Assembly: GCA_038503035.1 (NCBI GenBank)
Contig: JAVSML010024609.1
Location: 330,591 to 394,590, forward strand
DNA length: 64,000 nt
From: Crocodylus rhombifer
Lineage: Eukaryota > Chordata > Crocodylia > Crocodylidae
Reading direction: 5' to 3'
The position numbers and the translations under genes are program-made. The number at the start of each line of letters is the position of its first letter. Position 1 is the stretch's first letter. This document shows positions 11,056-22,710 of the stretch, piece after piece. The notes beneath the pieces were generated by a model. That model ran no database searches and had not been told where the DNA came from. It saw only the letters and a program-made list of their open reading frames with translations.

Positions 11056-11986
11056 AGTTTCATAGTTTCTAGGGTCAGAAGGGACCTGAGCAGATAATCT
11101 AGTCCAACCCCCTGCCATGGCAGGAAAGAGTACAGGGGTCAAATGACCCCAGCAAGGTGCTCATCTAACCTCCTCTTAAACACCCCCAGGGTAGGAGCTG
11201 CAACACTTCTCTTGGAAGTTGGTTCCAGACCCTAGCCGCCCTGACCGTGAAGTAGCGCCTCCTGATATCTAACCTAAACCTACCCTCTGCCAGCTTGTGA
11301 CCATTATTCCTGGTCACTCCTGGCAGTGCTCGGGGGAACAGTGACTCCCCCAATGCCTGCTGATCCCCCCTGACTAGTTTATAACAGGCCACAAGATCCC
11401 CCCTCAGCCTTCTCTTTTGGAGGCTGAACAGGTTCAGGTCCCGTAGCCTCTCCTCATACGGCCTGCCCTGTTGTCCTGCGATCATATGAGTGGCCCTCCT
11501 CTGGACCCTCTCCATGCTGTCCACATCCCTCTTGAAATGCGGCGCCCAGACCTGGACGCAATACTCCAGCTGTGGCCTGACCAGTACCGCACAGAGGGGT
11601 AGGATCACCTCTTTTGACCTGCTCAAGATGCATCTGTGGATGCATGCCAAGGTGCGGTTGGCCTTCCTGACTGCCTCCCCACACTGCCGGCCCATGTTCA
11701 TCTTGGAGTCAGTGATGACCCCCAGATCCCTTTCCGCCTCCGTGCTGACAAGAGGGGAGTTCCCCAACCTGTAGGTATGGTGTCAGTTGTTCCTCCCCAG
11801 GTGCATCACCTTGCACTTGTCTGTGTTGAAACCCATCCTATTCTCGTCTGCCCACCCCTGTAACCTGTCTAGGTCTGATTGTAGCCTGTTGCATTCTTCC
11901 AGTGTGCCCACGTCCCCCCACATCTTAGTGTCATCAGCAAATTTGAACAGGGTGCTTTTTACCCCCTCATCCAAATCACTGATGAA
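11056..11986 (-). mobile_element. CR1 LINE, 3' 0.93 kb
   Basis: A minus-strand copy of the TGCCATGGCAGG subfamily running from the 3' terminus through the C-terminal part of ORF2 to just upstream of the FADD motif. It is truncated within the '[20 protein letters not shown]' codons. Confidence 0.94.
11165..11974 (-). pseudogene. CR1 ORF2 C-terminal remnant
   Basis: Reading from 11974 leftwards in one frame, the RT motif C (FKFADDTK) is followed by LDRLQGWADENRM and NTDKCKVMHLG. A single TGA stop (about 11783) takes the place of the usual Gln before HHTYRLGNS. The frame is then open for 200 codons through EAERDLGVI, LPLCAVLVRPQLEYCVQ, RVQRRATHMI and ARVWNQLPREV. A one-base deletion in the 'GGAGC(C)TGCA' string near 11198 shifts the frame before the true C-terminus. 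Only two lesions in about 800 bases mark this as a comparatively young copy. Confidence 0.88.
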
Positions 11987-12755
11987 TTTTCATGATAATA
12001 CATGCTATATTTTTTCCTGCTCCACCTGAACATTATAATTTAAAATTCAGTTACAAACAAATTACTTTGTCAAGAGAAAATATCTCACAAAATGGAAGGT
12101 AAAGGATGTTATTTTAAGTACATATACTGTTTTAGTAGTGATTCCCTTTCCTGTTACTGTTGAGTGTTCATGAACTCCAAGATCTCCACTCATAATCTTT
12201 AACGCATTCAACTATAAACTCATTAGTCTACGTCAATATGACAAGCTGTCTATTTTATCTTTTTCAGCTGCTCGAATTTCAGCTAATAAATTACCTTTTT
12301 TATTTCACTTCCATGAGTCAGCATAAGTAATGTGGAACTTCAGCCAGTTTGCATGTTGCAGTCATTTGGTCAGTGGCAACGTATGACAACCTACATTTTG
12401 ATCATCTGACTTAACCAATCAATCTTTTTAAATATTTTTTTTCTTCTGGACACACAGCTCTGAGTCCTTGTGTAACTCAAGGGCTATCCTGTATTTTAGG
12501 ATTAGCTGTATATTTTTTATTTGTTTGAAATGAAAAATATATCTGTAAAACACCTACTTGTAACTCTACTTCTTCAAATAGTTAATATTAAATTAAAACC
12601 ACAGCATTTTTCCCCTCAAAAGATCAGATTCTTTATCTTTAAAGAAAGAACTTTTTTTTCCTAAACAAAAATTATAACAGTAGATCCTGACTTTCATAAG
12701 TGGAAGCATTACATGAAGAAATGTTGAGGTTACCCAATGCACACAGATAGCTAAT
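11987..12755. other. Unique AT-rich DNA
   Basis: Low-GC sequence with T-rich and A-rich runs. No repeat family or coding signal is recognised. Confidence 0.55.
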
Positions 12756-14133
12756 TTCATAGATTTCATAGACATTAGGGCTGGAAGGGACCTCAGAAGA
12801 TCATCAAGTCCAGCCCCCTGCCCAAAGGGCAGGAAGTCAGCTGGGGTCATAGGATCCCAGCAAGATAAGCATCCAATTTACTCTTGAAGGTGTTCAATGT
12901 AGGTGCTTGAACCACCTCCGATCGCAGGCTGTTCCAGACCTTGGGGGCTCGGACAGTAAAGAAATTCTTCCTTATGTCCAGCCTGAAACGGTCTTGCAGT
13001 AGTTTGTGACCATTCAACCTCGTCATCCCTTGGGGCGCTCTGGTGAACAAACGTTCCCCCAGATCCTGGTGGTCACCCCGATAAACTTATAGGTGGCCAC
13101 CAGATCACCCCTGAGCCTGCAATTTTCCAGGCTAAAGAGCCCCATGGCTCTCAGCCTGTCAACATAAGGACCGTTTTCCTGACCTCTGATCATGCGCGTG
13201 GCTCTTCTCTGGACTCTTTCAAGCTTCTCCACATCCTTTTTGAATTGTGGAGCCCAAAACTGGATGCAGTACTCCAGCTGCGGCCTCACCAAGGCCGAGT
13301 ACAAGGGGAGAATGATGTCCCAGGATTTGCTTGAGAAGCATCTATGGATGCAAGCCAGCATTCTGGTCGCTTTACTAGCTGCAGCATCACATTGCAGACT
13401 CATGTTCATCTTGTGGTCAATGATGACCCCCAAGTCTCTTTCTTCAGTAGTGCTATCCAACGTAGCACTGCCGAGCCTATAAGGATACTGCAGGTTTTTC
13501 TTCCCAAGGTGGATAGCCTCGCATTTTTTGGTGTTAAACACCATCAGGTTCTCATCCACCCATTTGCTGAGCCTGTCCAGGTCAGCCTGGATCTCCTGCC
13601 TATCTTCTGGTGTGGATGCTTTGCCCAGAAATCTGGTGTCATCAGTGAGCTTCGCCAGTCCACTTCTGACTCCAATGTCCACATCATTAATGAAGATGTT
13701 GAACCATATGGGTCCAAGGGCAGAGCCTTGAGGGACCCCACTGGCCAAGGGCACCATGATGAGAGACTTCCATCAATTACCACCCTCTGGGTCCGACCAG
13801 AGAGCCAATTTCTCAGCCAGCGGATCGTGGTGGACCCAAGGCCACAATTGGCCAGTTTTGCCAAGAGGTGATCACGGGATGTCAGATGGAAGGCTTTTTT
13901 TGAAGGCAAGATATATGACATCAATCTCTTCTCTCTTGTCTATAGTTAGCCGGATCTACTTTCCTCCCTTTGTCTTGAAGATAAGCACCACACTGGCCTT
14001 CTTCCAGTCTTTAGGCACTACACCAGAGCGCCAGGAGTTTTCAAAGATCCATGCCAGAGGCTGGGCTATGATGCTTGCCAGCTCCTTGAGTACCCTGAGG
14101 TGCAGATTGTCAGGGCCAGCTGACTTAGAGGCA
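12756..14133 (-). mobile_element. CR1 LINE of a different subfamily, 1.38 kb
   Basis: The 3' terminus reads …CCCTAATGTCTATGAAATCTATGAAAT on the sense strand, and the tail has CCCTTTGGGCAGGGGGCTGG instead of the TGCCATGGCAGG block. The element extends upstream through the whole RT to the 'SAGPDNLHLRVLKELAS' codons, where it is truncated. The plus-strand copies at 44372 and 49860 and the tails at 19436 and 25781 share this tail type. Confidence 0.94.
12847..13924 (-). pseudogene. CR1 ORF2 reverse-transcriptase remnant
   Basis: A 244-codon open frame (13757 down to 13023) starts at motif B (GVPQGSALGPIWFNIFINDV) and continues through motif C, here LTDDTRF rather than FADDTK, so the first residue of the (F/Y)xDD core is changed. 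It then runs through NTKKCEAIHLG, RDLGVIIDHKMNM, LPLYSALVRPQLEYCIQFWAPQFKKDVEKLERVQRRATRMI and GLFSLENCRLRGDLV. Near 13050 it shifts into another frame that carries the C-terminal [28 protein letters not shown] (12847-13050). Upstream, 13544-13924 carries the part between motifs A and B in a third frame. Confidence 0.88.
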
Positions 14134-15717
14134 GGTGTACATGAATGGGTTTGTGTGTGTCAATATGCATGTGCACATTTGTGCATACCTTTACGCATGG
14201 TATTATAGTAATATTACATTTTAGGCACGAGTGCATGTGTAAGGAAATCTTGCCCCAAAGGGCAGAGCAAGATTGTGGGGGGAAAAAAATTTCTTTCCTA
14301 AGGATTTTAGTAGAAAAAGCCCAGGAATTTGGAAAGTTAATTTTGAGTATATTTCAACACAAACAGAATTAAAAATATGGATCCAATTTTCTGCAAATGG
14401 TAGATTTTCTGCTTGGTGGTGGATTTCATTTAGATTAAAAATCAAGCTGTATTTCTTTTCTAGTCACTGTCACTAGGAACAAAACTAGACTTAAAATCAC
14501 AAACAGTTCCTCTTAAGCCTTATTCTTATCACTAGTTCATGGTTCTACTTCCTAACCAACTTGATTGTCTCTGCACTCATGGTGACTCACTGGAAAAATC
14601 TGCATACATAATTTATGCAAATTATGCTCTCTTACCACACTTCTGTTCACCAATAGTTGGGAGTATACAGATCTTTGCTCCTCCAGAATTTCACAGATAT
14701 AACTCTAAAAGCAATATATATACATTATATAGCACAGACAGAAATGTAGATGGATGCATAAAACATATATAAGCTTTAAAAACATTGCATTTCAAATAGG
14801 TTTCATCTTAGTAAACTTTTAATAACTTTTGCCATCAAGATGAGGATTCTAAAGGATCAGGTGTTTCAACATAACCAATTCCAAAGTAGAAACATTACTA
14901 TAAATGGATTTTTTAAAGTAAAATATGAGATGATTAAATTGATCAATTGAACTACTATTTCATTTTGTAGGTTAAAAATACTGAGGTTTTCTTTTCCCAC
15001 GTTTTATAGGATTTTAATATCAACTACCCATAAACTCACTAGTTTGACATAATGTCTTCTCAAGAACTTTCAGACAGATAAGATGCTGCCCATTTACCCA
15101 AAGGTATCTCCAGGTAGCCAGAGACCAGACTGGTACTTTGGTATAGAATGCAAAGCAATGAATATTAACATTGCAGATTTAAGTGGAACTGTTTTAAACT
15201 TATGACCACTATCACTAAGGATAACCTTGTGCAAACCAGGAGCCATACACCAGATCATATAACTCCAACTTCATGCACAGCGGGCTCTAAGGCAGAGTGG
15301 ACGTGGACAAAGTCCATGAAGTATAAGAATCAAGGATGGGGCTAAGATCCACCTCTTCAGGGTCATTCAACCATCACAGGGAAGACTGATATCTAGAATT
15401 TCCAAAACTGATCACCATGGGGAAAGAGGAAGAAGTTATATTGACCACATGGGAAAATACGAAATCTGTACAACGTAAAATCCAGCATATTGCCTGCCCC
15501 CCTCTCCCACCTGTGCCTGCAACAGTGCCACTGACTTCAGAGGCAAGGACAAGGCAGCCTGGTACAGCTGTGGTATCACTATTCAGGCATCCAAGGAAGT
15601 CAATGGCCCATTAATGACCTATTCTTCTTCATTTCACAGGTGTTAACAATCGTCTCCCTTTTTTAATGCTCATTTCATTAATCATTCTAACCTATTTTCA
15701 GAAAAATTTGCTGTCTG
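14134..15717. other. Unique AT-rich DNA
   Basis: No repeat or gene is recognised. The frames of up to 77 codons here have no domain. Bases 14145-14215 include a GTGTGT/ATGTGC-rich patch. Confidence 0.55.
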
Positions 15718-15856
15718 CTAGGGCTTCCTATTTCACAACTCGTGCCACTCTTCCTTCCTGCCCGGGACACTTGTTTTAATTTTCACTGGCCGGTCAGGAC
15801 TCACCACTCAAATCCAGGACTGCCCTAGCCAAACTGGGACATATGGTCAACCTACC
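15718..15856. mobile_element. Old DNA-transposon-like fragment
   Basis: The stretch from CTAGGGCTTCC to AGTCCTGG/…AACTGGGACATATGGTCAACCTA resembles, in reverse complement, the 'AGG(G/T)TGACCATATGTCCC' ends seen on old vertebrate DNA transposons. Ends are partial and the name is unknown; this is inference from the terminus style only. Confidence 0.3.
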
Positions 15857-16883
15857 TGTAGGGCACTGTTAAGTGTACTGGTAGAACAGCATTACCTGCT
15901 TCCTTGCCTGTTATTCCAGCTTTACTCTACTACACTCAAGAAGATAACACATACAGACCTTCCCAAATACTGCCATATTCATTATAGCGTTTTCTTTTTT
16001 TTTCTATTTTACTTTTGTTTCTTAAATAAAAGGGATTTATATTTCTAGGAGATGGAATTCCAGAATGGAAGAGCTATGCATCTCCACAAAAGAACAGCAT
16101 TGGTCTCAAGGGGCACGTCCAGATGAGCATGAATGTCTGGTTCTGTGGGGACAAGTTGCAGAGGTGCACCTTGTGCTGCCACTACTTGTCCCCAGGGAAA
16201 GCAGAGCCATGCATGTTTTGACATGTGGGAAGTTATCCCAGATGGGGGAGGGCAGGCTGGTCCCAGCAGACTTACCTGGGGTCCTGGTAGCCTTCCTGGG
16301 GCTGCAGCAGCGGTGATGCCACTGCACAGAGCCTGGCCACCAGCCACAGCGCAGCTCTGGGCAGCCTTGTCCACTTTTCAGCAGCACACATTGCCTGTGC
16401 GGGTGCTGCTCCACTTTTATTTTCCACGGGATTTTTTGACCCCTGAATATATGTCTCTTGAGGTGAAGCATATGCTTTAGCCACATACTCTTAGGTATCT
16501 TGTGGGCAGCATGGGATCTGTTCATATGTGTTCAGTGATGGGTATCGACTAAGTGAGGACTAACCTCTTCTCCCTTGAATTGTACAAAGGGAAGAGATTT
16601 GTACTGTTTTTCTAGTTGTCTGTTAGATTCCCTATCTCCTTGGTCCATTTGGCAAGACATTGGGATAAGGGCTAGCACATGTGTTGTGAAAAATCAGGAC
16701 TGTAAGTAATGGGGAAATTTTCCTCAGGCACTCAGAGGCTGGAGTTAACCTACTAAAAAAAAAATTCAAGGGCTCCACATGCAGGAAATGCAGCTAAGGC
16801 TAATATCTCTGAAAATGGGATGTGTAATTTCTAGTAGACAGCATTTTCTTTGATTCCTCATTCTGCACCTCGTATCTAGATCA
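15857..16883. other. Mostly unique DNA with a GC-rich patch
   Basis: Bases 16105-16480 are GC-richer, beginning GGGGCACGTCCAGATGAGC, and could be the start of another TIR element with a GC-rich centre, but I cannot find a matching right end. Overlapping 70-139-codon frames on both strands in this patch are what GC-rich DNA produces by chance; none shows a domain. Confidence 0.4.
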
Positions 16884-17190
16884 GGGGTTGGAAACCCCCA
16901 GCACGTGTGACAGAGTGACACTCAAAGACAATTTTCTTGGCATATAAGCTTCAGGGCAGATGGTGGGAGGGGGCCAGGGCTGCACTGCTATAACAAAGAT
17001 CAGGTTTCTTGCAGCTCCCTTGCTGTCTGTCCAGAAGCACACATTCACCTGCCACCGGCAACGAGGTGGGCCAGGACCCTGCAGACCCCGGTACAGCTGC
17101 TTGCAACCTCTCTACTGCCTTCTGGGAGCAGCCCAGGCTCTGTGGTGGGTGGTGGGGACAAGGGCAATGCCCCGTGCTGCTTGTCAAAAG
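16884..17190 (+). mobile_element. hAT-like element, left part
   Basis: The sequence opens CAGGGGTTGGAAACCCCCAG, then CACGTGTGACAGAGTGACAC, matching the CAGGGGT(C/T)GG(C/A)AACC style of hAT termini in reptiles. A GC-rich segment follows (16960-17180). No right terminus is found, so the right boundary is a guess. No transposase coding is present. Confidence 0.45.
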
Positions 17191-18691
17191 AGATGAGATG
17201 GAGTATAAATGTTATAATTGTTATTAAAACACTTGAATAAATAAAAATAAGTTCAAGGAAAGGTACTACCAATTTTTAGATTATTATTAATATTTAAATC
17301 AAGGCACCACCACTACTAAATCAAGACCTAATCAGCAAATCAACAAGTTCCTCTCAATACTGGATTGGAATTTAATCCTCATTTATACCAAAGAAAAATC
17401 AATCAAATACTAAGCAGAAGCTGCTCCAGTTATAAATGCCAATTGCATTTTAGCAAAGTCAACTGAATGTTTAAACAGTTAAGGGTCTTAATACTGAAAC
17501 TAAATTATCATCTAATGTCTACATCATAACCTTATAGCCAGATTTCAGATTTTCTGTAGTAGATATAACAGAGAACTTATTAGGAGTATTCTTTTAAAAG
17601 CAAGCCAAGTAACTCTTACTTACCAGAAATAGAAGATGACAGTGACACAGAATGCATTTTAATATTTAGGCTGTTTAGACCTAGGGAGCACTTCTTTCAG
17701 AAACACTGCACATGTGAATGTTATGGGTGTGAGAAGGGAGAAATGGAGGCTATCCTAGCCCAGCTTTGCAGGCCCTAACCACTGGTTTATGGGCTACACA
17801 AAGTAGAAGATGTGTGTTCAAACCCCAGATGGATGAGTAGGATCTTGAATTCCGGTTTAAACTTCTTAAGCATGTGCCCTAAACAGTAGGGTACTGGGCA
17901 AAAGGTAGGTGGATAGGTCCTTCTCACTTTTTAGGACTTTAATGTCTTAAGGGTAGGATGAAGTCTTATTATGAAGGCAGACATCATTTAAGATTTTTCA
18001 GGGACTCCAGCAAGGTGAAAGGATATACCAAGTGGCTGCAGGACATGTGTACCTATTACTGGTCTCATTCCAAGGGGATCTATGCATTAGGGAGCAGTTG
18101 GAGACTTGCTTCAAGCTTTTGCTCATCTGTGATGAGATTTTCTGGTCCGGCTTAGAGCAGTATCACTGGGTAAAAACCGAGAAAATACTAGTGTAAATTA
18201 TAGGCAAATGGTGGAGCCAAATTACATTCTCATATTCCTGGCAACCCTACTGAATGTAATGAATTTGCCAGCAGTATAAATCCATGCACAAATAAATTCT
18301 TTCCTTGTAAATGACATTTATGGTACAATGATCTTTCTTTATATCCTATTTATACACTTGATACAGATACAAATATTCCATTAATGCTTTATGCTAAGCA
18401 ATTTTGGGCTTTGGGAACAGAGGCTTAGTTAAATGGCCTGGGAAAAAAAGAACCCATAGCAGGTTCATGTAAAATTAAAACTCCAAAGTAAACTATTCCA
18501 AGCCTTTTGTGGAGACCAGTTTTAATTTTGCATTATTCCCCATCCAAAGAGCATCCACACTTGTGCAAAACCCCTTAGGAAGAGCTCTATTTGTGCATGT
18601 CACAGTATCAAGTTGGGCTCAGGAATGGATTAGTTAACATAGTTGTTTATTCATCATGACAGTATCACAAATTCAAGTCAAAGAAAGACAA

Positions 18692-18693
<2 letters not shown>
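17191..18693. other. Unique AT-rich DNA
   Basis: No gene recognised. A string near 17800 (GTGTGTTCAAACCCCAG) resembles an internal pol III B box, but nothing around it folds into a tRNA that I can see. Confidence 0.5.

Positions 18694-18741
<48 letters not shown>
18694..18741. repeat. (AT)24 microsatellite
   Basis: An uninterrupted 48-bp run of AT dinucleotides, likely length-polymorphic. The IYIYIY-type frame across it is an artefact of the repeat. Confidence 0.98.
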
Positions 18742-18743
<2 letters not shown>

Positions 18744-18792
18744 TGTATCCAGAAACAACAAAATAACCGATTACTTATTGCTCACATTACTA

Positions 18793-19214
18793 TCACAGAA
18801 TAGGAGGGGTCCACAGGGGGCATCTCATCCACTTCCCCTCCCCCTGCCCCGTGCTGAGGTGTAGGATCCACCATTCCTCAGCCATCTCAGACAGATGCTC
18901 ATCTAGCCTCTTCTAAAATCCACAACAGCCTTAGCCAGCATTTTCCATTGTCCTGTTGTTCTTACAGTGAAGATGTTATTCCTGACATTTGATCCAAATC
19001 TGCTTGCTACAGTTTAAAATACACCCCCTCAAGCCTATGGCAAGAAAAATACTATATTTCTCCGTTCTCTTTATAACAGCCTTTCAACCATCTAAAAGCT
19101 AAGGTGAGTGCCAGTAAGTAGCCTGCCAACCCCCACACTCCACTCTCCTTTTCCCCCAAACTAAACATACTTCCTTCCTTCAACCTTTCTTCAAATGAAC
19201 ATACCAAGCTTTCC
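18793..19214 (-). mobile_element. Old, diverged CR1 LINE
   Basis: The order of recognisable CR1 words on the plus strand is ATCACAGAATAGGA…, CATCTAGCCTCTTCT, TACAGTGAAGATGTTATTCCT, TTTAAAATACACCCCCTC and CAACCTTTCTTCAAATGA. This corresponds to the 3' end and C-terminal coding part of a CR1 read backwards. Divergence is far higher than in the other copies, and no frame survives. Confidence 0.6.
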
Positions 19215-19435
19215 TATTTTTATTTTTAATTTTATTTAATCATAAAAACAACAAAGTACCAAAACCCCCTGTTTCCCTAACAGTAGATTCAATAGATGAT
19301 AATGAAATTATGACCAAAAGGTAGCATTTAATACTTGTTTACATAACAATTCAAGTTATCTAGTCAGCAAGTCAAAGCGACAAAAAGGCTCTTCATACCC
19401 TAATCTACCCTCCTTTCTCCAAACCCCCTTTCAAA
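19215..19435. other. AT-rich spacer
   Basis: Sequence between an old CR1 and a short CR1 tail; nothing recognised. Confidence 0.4.
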
Positions 19436-19500
19436 TAGGGGTGAACTCGATGATCTCCCGAGGTCCCTTCCAGCCCTAATGTCTATGAAATCTATGAAAT
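19436..19500 (+). mobile_element. Very short CR1 tail (about 65 bp)
   Basis: GGGTGAACTCGATGATCTCC…GGTCCCTTCCAGCCCTAATGTCTATGAAATCTATGAAAT is the exact 3' end of the CR1 subfamily at 12756. It is an extreme case of 5' truncation. Confidence 0.88.
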
Positions 19501-20283
19501 AAAGAGCTTTTACTGTAATGGAGAAATAAGGAGATTTGGGGATCTATGCATCATGGCCACACCAGCATCAGTAAAACCCTTCATTACTGTATATGCCAAT
19601 TGCTCAAGTGATTTAAGCAGAGCATGTCAGAAATCCATTAAGTTTCAATAAGGGGCCTAAAAGATAGCCTAAAAGATCTATTTTCTGTTGCATTAATACC
19701 AAACAGAATAGGATGAAGAAAGGCACTCAGAGAGCAGAAAGAGAAAAAAAAACAAAAAAAACCCTTTTAAGCAGCTCTTGAGCCAGTCAATATTCCTATG
19801 CTACATGTTTTCTATTACACCCCACATGTACTAATGATAGATTAACAAACCACATAGGTGGACGTGGGAGTTGGAAAGCCAATTAGACACTGAGAATTTT
19901 CCCCAATGTGTCAAAATAATGGAAGCGGCTGTGCTCAATAACATGATGCTGATCTGCTGTGGAAAATGAGTAACTAATAACCCTTAATGCTTTTCTCAGG
20001 GTATGCTTGTTGCACACCGAGCAGCAGCATGGCATGTGTGTGCAAAATGTGCACTGAATAACCATCTCTCCAATGATTGCTATCATTGTTCAAGGTCCAC
20101 CTCCAGTCTTCCACTTAATAAAGAACACGTCGCAGAGACAGCTCACAGAGAAGGACACCTTCACAGCTAGATTCTTTCCTGTGCCAGATTCATGCCCCTG
20201 ACATAATTTCAAGCAAAGGCTGGAATGCGCCGAGGCAAGGGGCTGATGTATCTTTAGACTGTTGCATACCGTGTTGCTAGGCT
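19501..20283. other. Unique DNA
   Basis: No repeat or gene recognised. Contains an A-rich patch at 19743-19762. Confidence 0.5.
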
Positions 20284-20340
20284 GAGCGTGCGTGTGCGCA
20301 TGCGTGCAAGCACCCGTGTGCGTGCAAGCACATGTGTGCA
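20284..20340. repeat. GT/GC-rich alternating purine-pyrimidine tract
   Basis: GCGTGCGTGTGCGCATGCGTGC followed by GTGTGCGTGC and CATGTGTGCA. It is a degenerate microsatellite whose alternating purine-pyrimidine pattern is of the type that can adopt Z-DNA. Confidence 0.75.
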
Positions 20341-21110
20341 CCTACACAGGACCTAACTCCGATAACAATTGGATTGGGAATTTTTGGCTGGGGTATTTTT
20401 TCCTGACAGAAGATCCTTTTTGTTTGCTTCTTTTTTCACAAAAACTTCAACGTTTTCTATGAGGCAAGAAACCCAACCTATTTTGCCATATTAATACTTT
20501 TTCTCAATAGGATAAGCTAAATCATGGCTCTGGGAAAGTTTTTGTTGGATTCACTTGGTGCCCTAAGCCTGCAAGTGAAACCGATACAAACCTTTGGGAA
20601 AGACCACGACCGACTGAGAATCCCAGCTGTCAGGCTCTCCAACAGCTGAAGGGAAGTGAAGGGGCTGAGGGCCTTGGCTTTCTGCGGGTCCTGCAGCCTT
20701 TCCATCCCTCCGACGGACAGCCAGGAGGGGTCTTGGGAAAGGCAGGCAGCTCTGGCAGGCGGCTTGGAAGACTCCTCGGCAGTGTCACATTCTGTCCGCT
20801 ACGAGAAAATGTAATTACCGGGAGCCTTGTAAAGCCGGCTGCCAGGGAGCCCAAACACTGCACTGTAGTTCTCCCAAAATGGGATTTTTCTGGAAAATCC
20901 TTTCATTCTGTTTCAGGCCAAGCTATTTCAACAGCATGAATTTATTTGAAAAAGGGGTTTCCCTTTTTCTGACTGCTCCTATACGGGTGGTAGTTCTATA
21001 ATTTACCATGCAAATGCCAGTTGTTTGTGCTGCCCAAGTAAACAAAGGGTCATTAAGCAATAGAAAAATCTCACCATTGTTAGGTCTTCTCCAAGCCTAA
21101 CGTATCTGAC
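20341..21110. other. Unique DNA with a CpG-richer segment
   Basis: Within 20575-20850 there are at least ten CpG dinucleotides in about 275 bases, including CCGACGG, GGCGGC, TCCGCTACGAG and ACCGGG, whereas the AT-rich surroundings have very few. It matches none of the repeat families seen here. It could be a conserved regulatory element, an untranslated exon or an old GC-rich repeat. The short frames over it (20630-20863 on minus, 20733-20939 on plus) have no recognisable domain. Confidence 0.4.
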
Positions 21111-21113
21111 AGA

Positions 21114-21762
21114 CTGTGGTATACCGCGTGAAAGGGCTGAAACATCCCATGAGAAGGTTCTTTCTCAAACAGAAAGTAAATCACTGAAATACGCTGACAG
21201 TGCATAGGTGCCATGAAAAGGTGAGATGTAAGCCCACTATCGATATAAAAGATAGGCTAACTTGCTTAATTGAGTAAGTCGTAAGTTCAAGCATGAGAAG
21301 TTTATAAGTTCATAAGTTCAGTATTTTAAATGTTTGTCTAACAAATTGACTATTAGGCAGTTTTAATCCAAGCATATATGACTAAGATGTGTAATACTAA
21401 TACTGAATATAGTCTTACGAAAATGTAAGTGCTAATACAGAAGACATCTATTCTGAAGCTCAACCCTGACCCAACTGGAAAGAGGAAGGCGCCCTCAACT
21501 GAAAAAGGGGAAGATGCCCTTATGATGACAATCGCAAGAGATTATTATAACTAACAGAAAAATATGTAACGATGACTAACCTCATTATACCATATGTAAG
21601 ACAAACATATAAATATAGAGGGTTCAACCCCTTTCAGGCATAGCTCTTGGCCCTTAAGGCGGGAGTCTACCCTTCTGCAGAAGCAATAAATTTTCTACTG
21701 GCATTCCTGTGTCTCTTGACTTATATTACCATGGCTAGTGCCCACGACGCAAGACCAAGCTG
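21114..21762 (+). mobile_element. Possible solo LTR of an endogenous retrovirus or LTR element
   Basis: The segment has LTR-like order: a possible TGTGG start, an AT-rich U3-like part, a TATA-like ATAAATATA at about 21610, then CAATAAATTTTCTACTGGCA (poly-A signal near 21687), followed by TTCCTGTGTCTCTTGACTTA. That arrangement is typical of an R/U5 boundary. No internal gag, pol or env coding, no primer-binding site and no second LTR are seen in the window. Both borders are uncertain and I found no target-site duplication. Confidence 0.4.
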
Positions 21763-22702
21763 TCCTTTCCTATTTGAGCAGCTAACTCAGGTTTTGCTGA
21801 CACTATACATCCAACACAAATATTGCTGGGGCCCTATACATTTCCTGCTTCTAAGCAGTTTATCTGCAAGTATTTAGCAATGTTTGAGATGCTTTGTAAG
21901 CAGCAATAAGGGCTTTACTTCAGTCTTAAAAGGTGGAGGAGGGGGGAAGATCCAAAACTAGCCTTTGCCCTTAGCAAGATGGAGTGAAGGGAAGGAGTTT
22001 AGCTCCCACACTGAATTTTAATTACTGCCAAATCAAAGTTGTACATCAGATGTGGGATTTTTCTTTCTGAATCAAAAGGACAGCAGCAAAGCGACCAGCT
22101 TCATGCTAATGGAAGGAAGAACACTGCATAGGGAACAAGAGATCTAAGAATGCATTTGAAAATAACAATGTACGATGTGCAGCAGTACCGTGTTAGGCAA
22201 AGGTGAGAGAAGTCAGTCTAGGACTTGGCTGACACCTCAGTCTATAGAAAGCTAACAAGACAGGCAGAATCCTTATCTAGTATTGATGTGTCAGGGTCAG
22301 AAATAAAGGGAAGTTCTCCCGTTATTAATCTGATCTTCCACAGAGAGACGTACTTGTATAATGAGAGGCCCTTATATTTTTATAATAACCATTACCACTT
22401 ACTGGATCCTTCTGGTTAAAAAGCAGCTCTATTTTACAGACTGAAAGCTTAAATTTTGTAACCATTTACAAATTACTGACTTGATATTCAATTATCAAAA
22501 CTGGCTTCGTTAAAAAAATTATGCTTTTCCCTAAAAAAAAATCTGCTTTCTATAGAAAAAAAATCCTCTTTTTTCACTGAAATCTTTTAGTCTTTCAAGA
22601 TTTTACCAGACATGTCCACATATCTGTTTTGTTTTCTATAGTTTTAACACAACCAAAAAAAAACTGGATCGCTACTATGGATCTTGTTACAGGCTACCAT
22701 TC
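21763..22702. other. Unique AT-rich DNA
   Basis: No gene or repeat recognised. Includes A-rich runs near 22536 and 22555. Confidence 0.5.
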
Positions 22703-22710
22703 TTCTAAAC

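Noticed and set aside
16045..16525. Overlapping 83-139-codon frames on both strands
   Set aside because: They overlap each other in opposite strands in a GC-rich patch, with no domain or codon preference visible.
17760..17835. Possible tRNA or tRNA-derived SINE (GTGTGTTCAAACCCCAG)
   Set aside because: A B-box-like string is present, but no convincing A box at the right distance and no cloverleaf arms.
18643..18864. 73-codon plus-strand frame with an IYIYIY run
   Set aside because: It is a translation of the (AT)24 microsatellite plus the start of an old antisense CR1.
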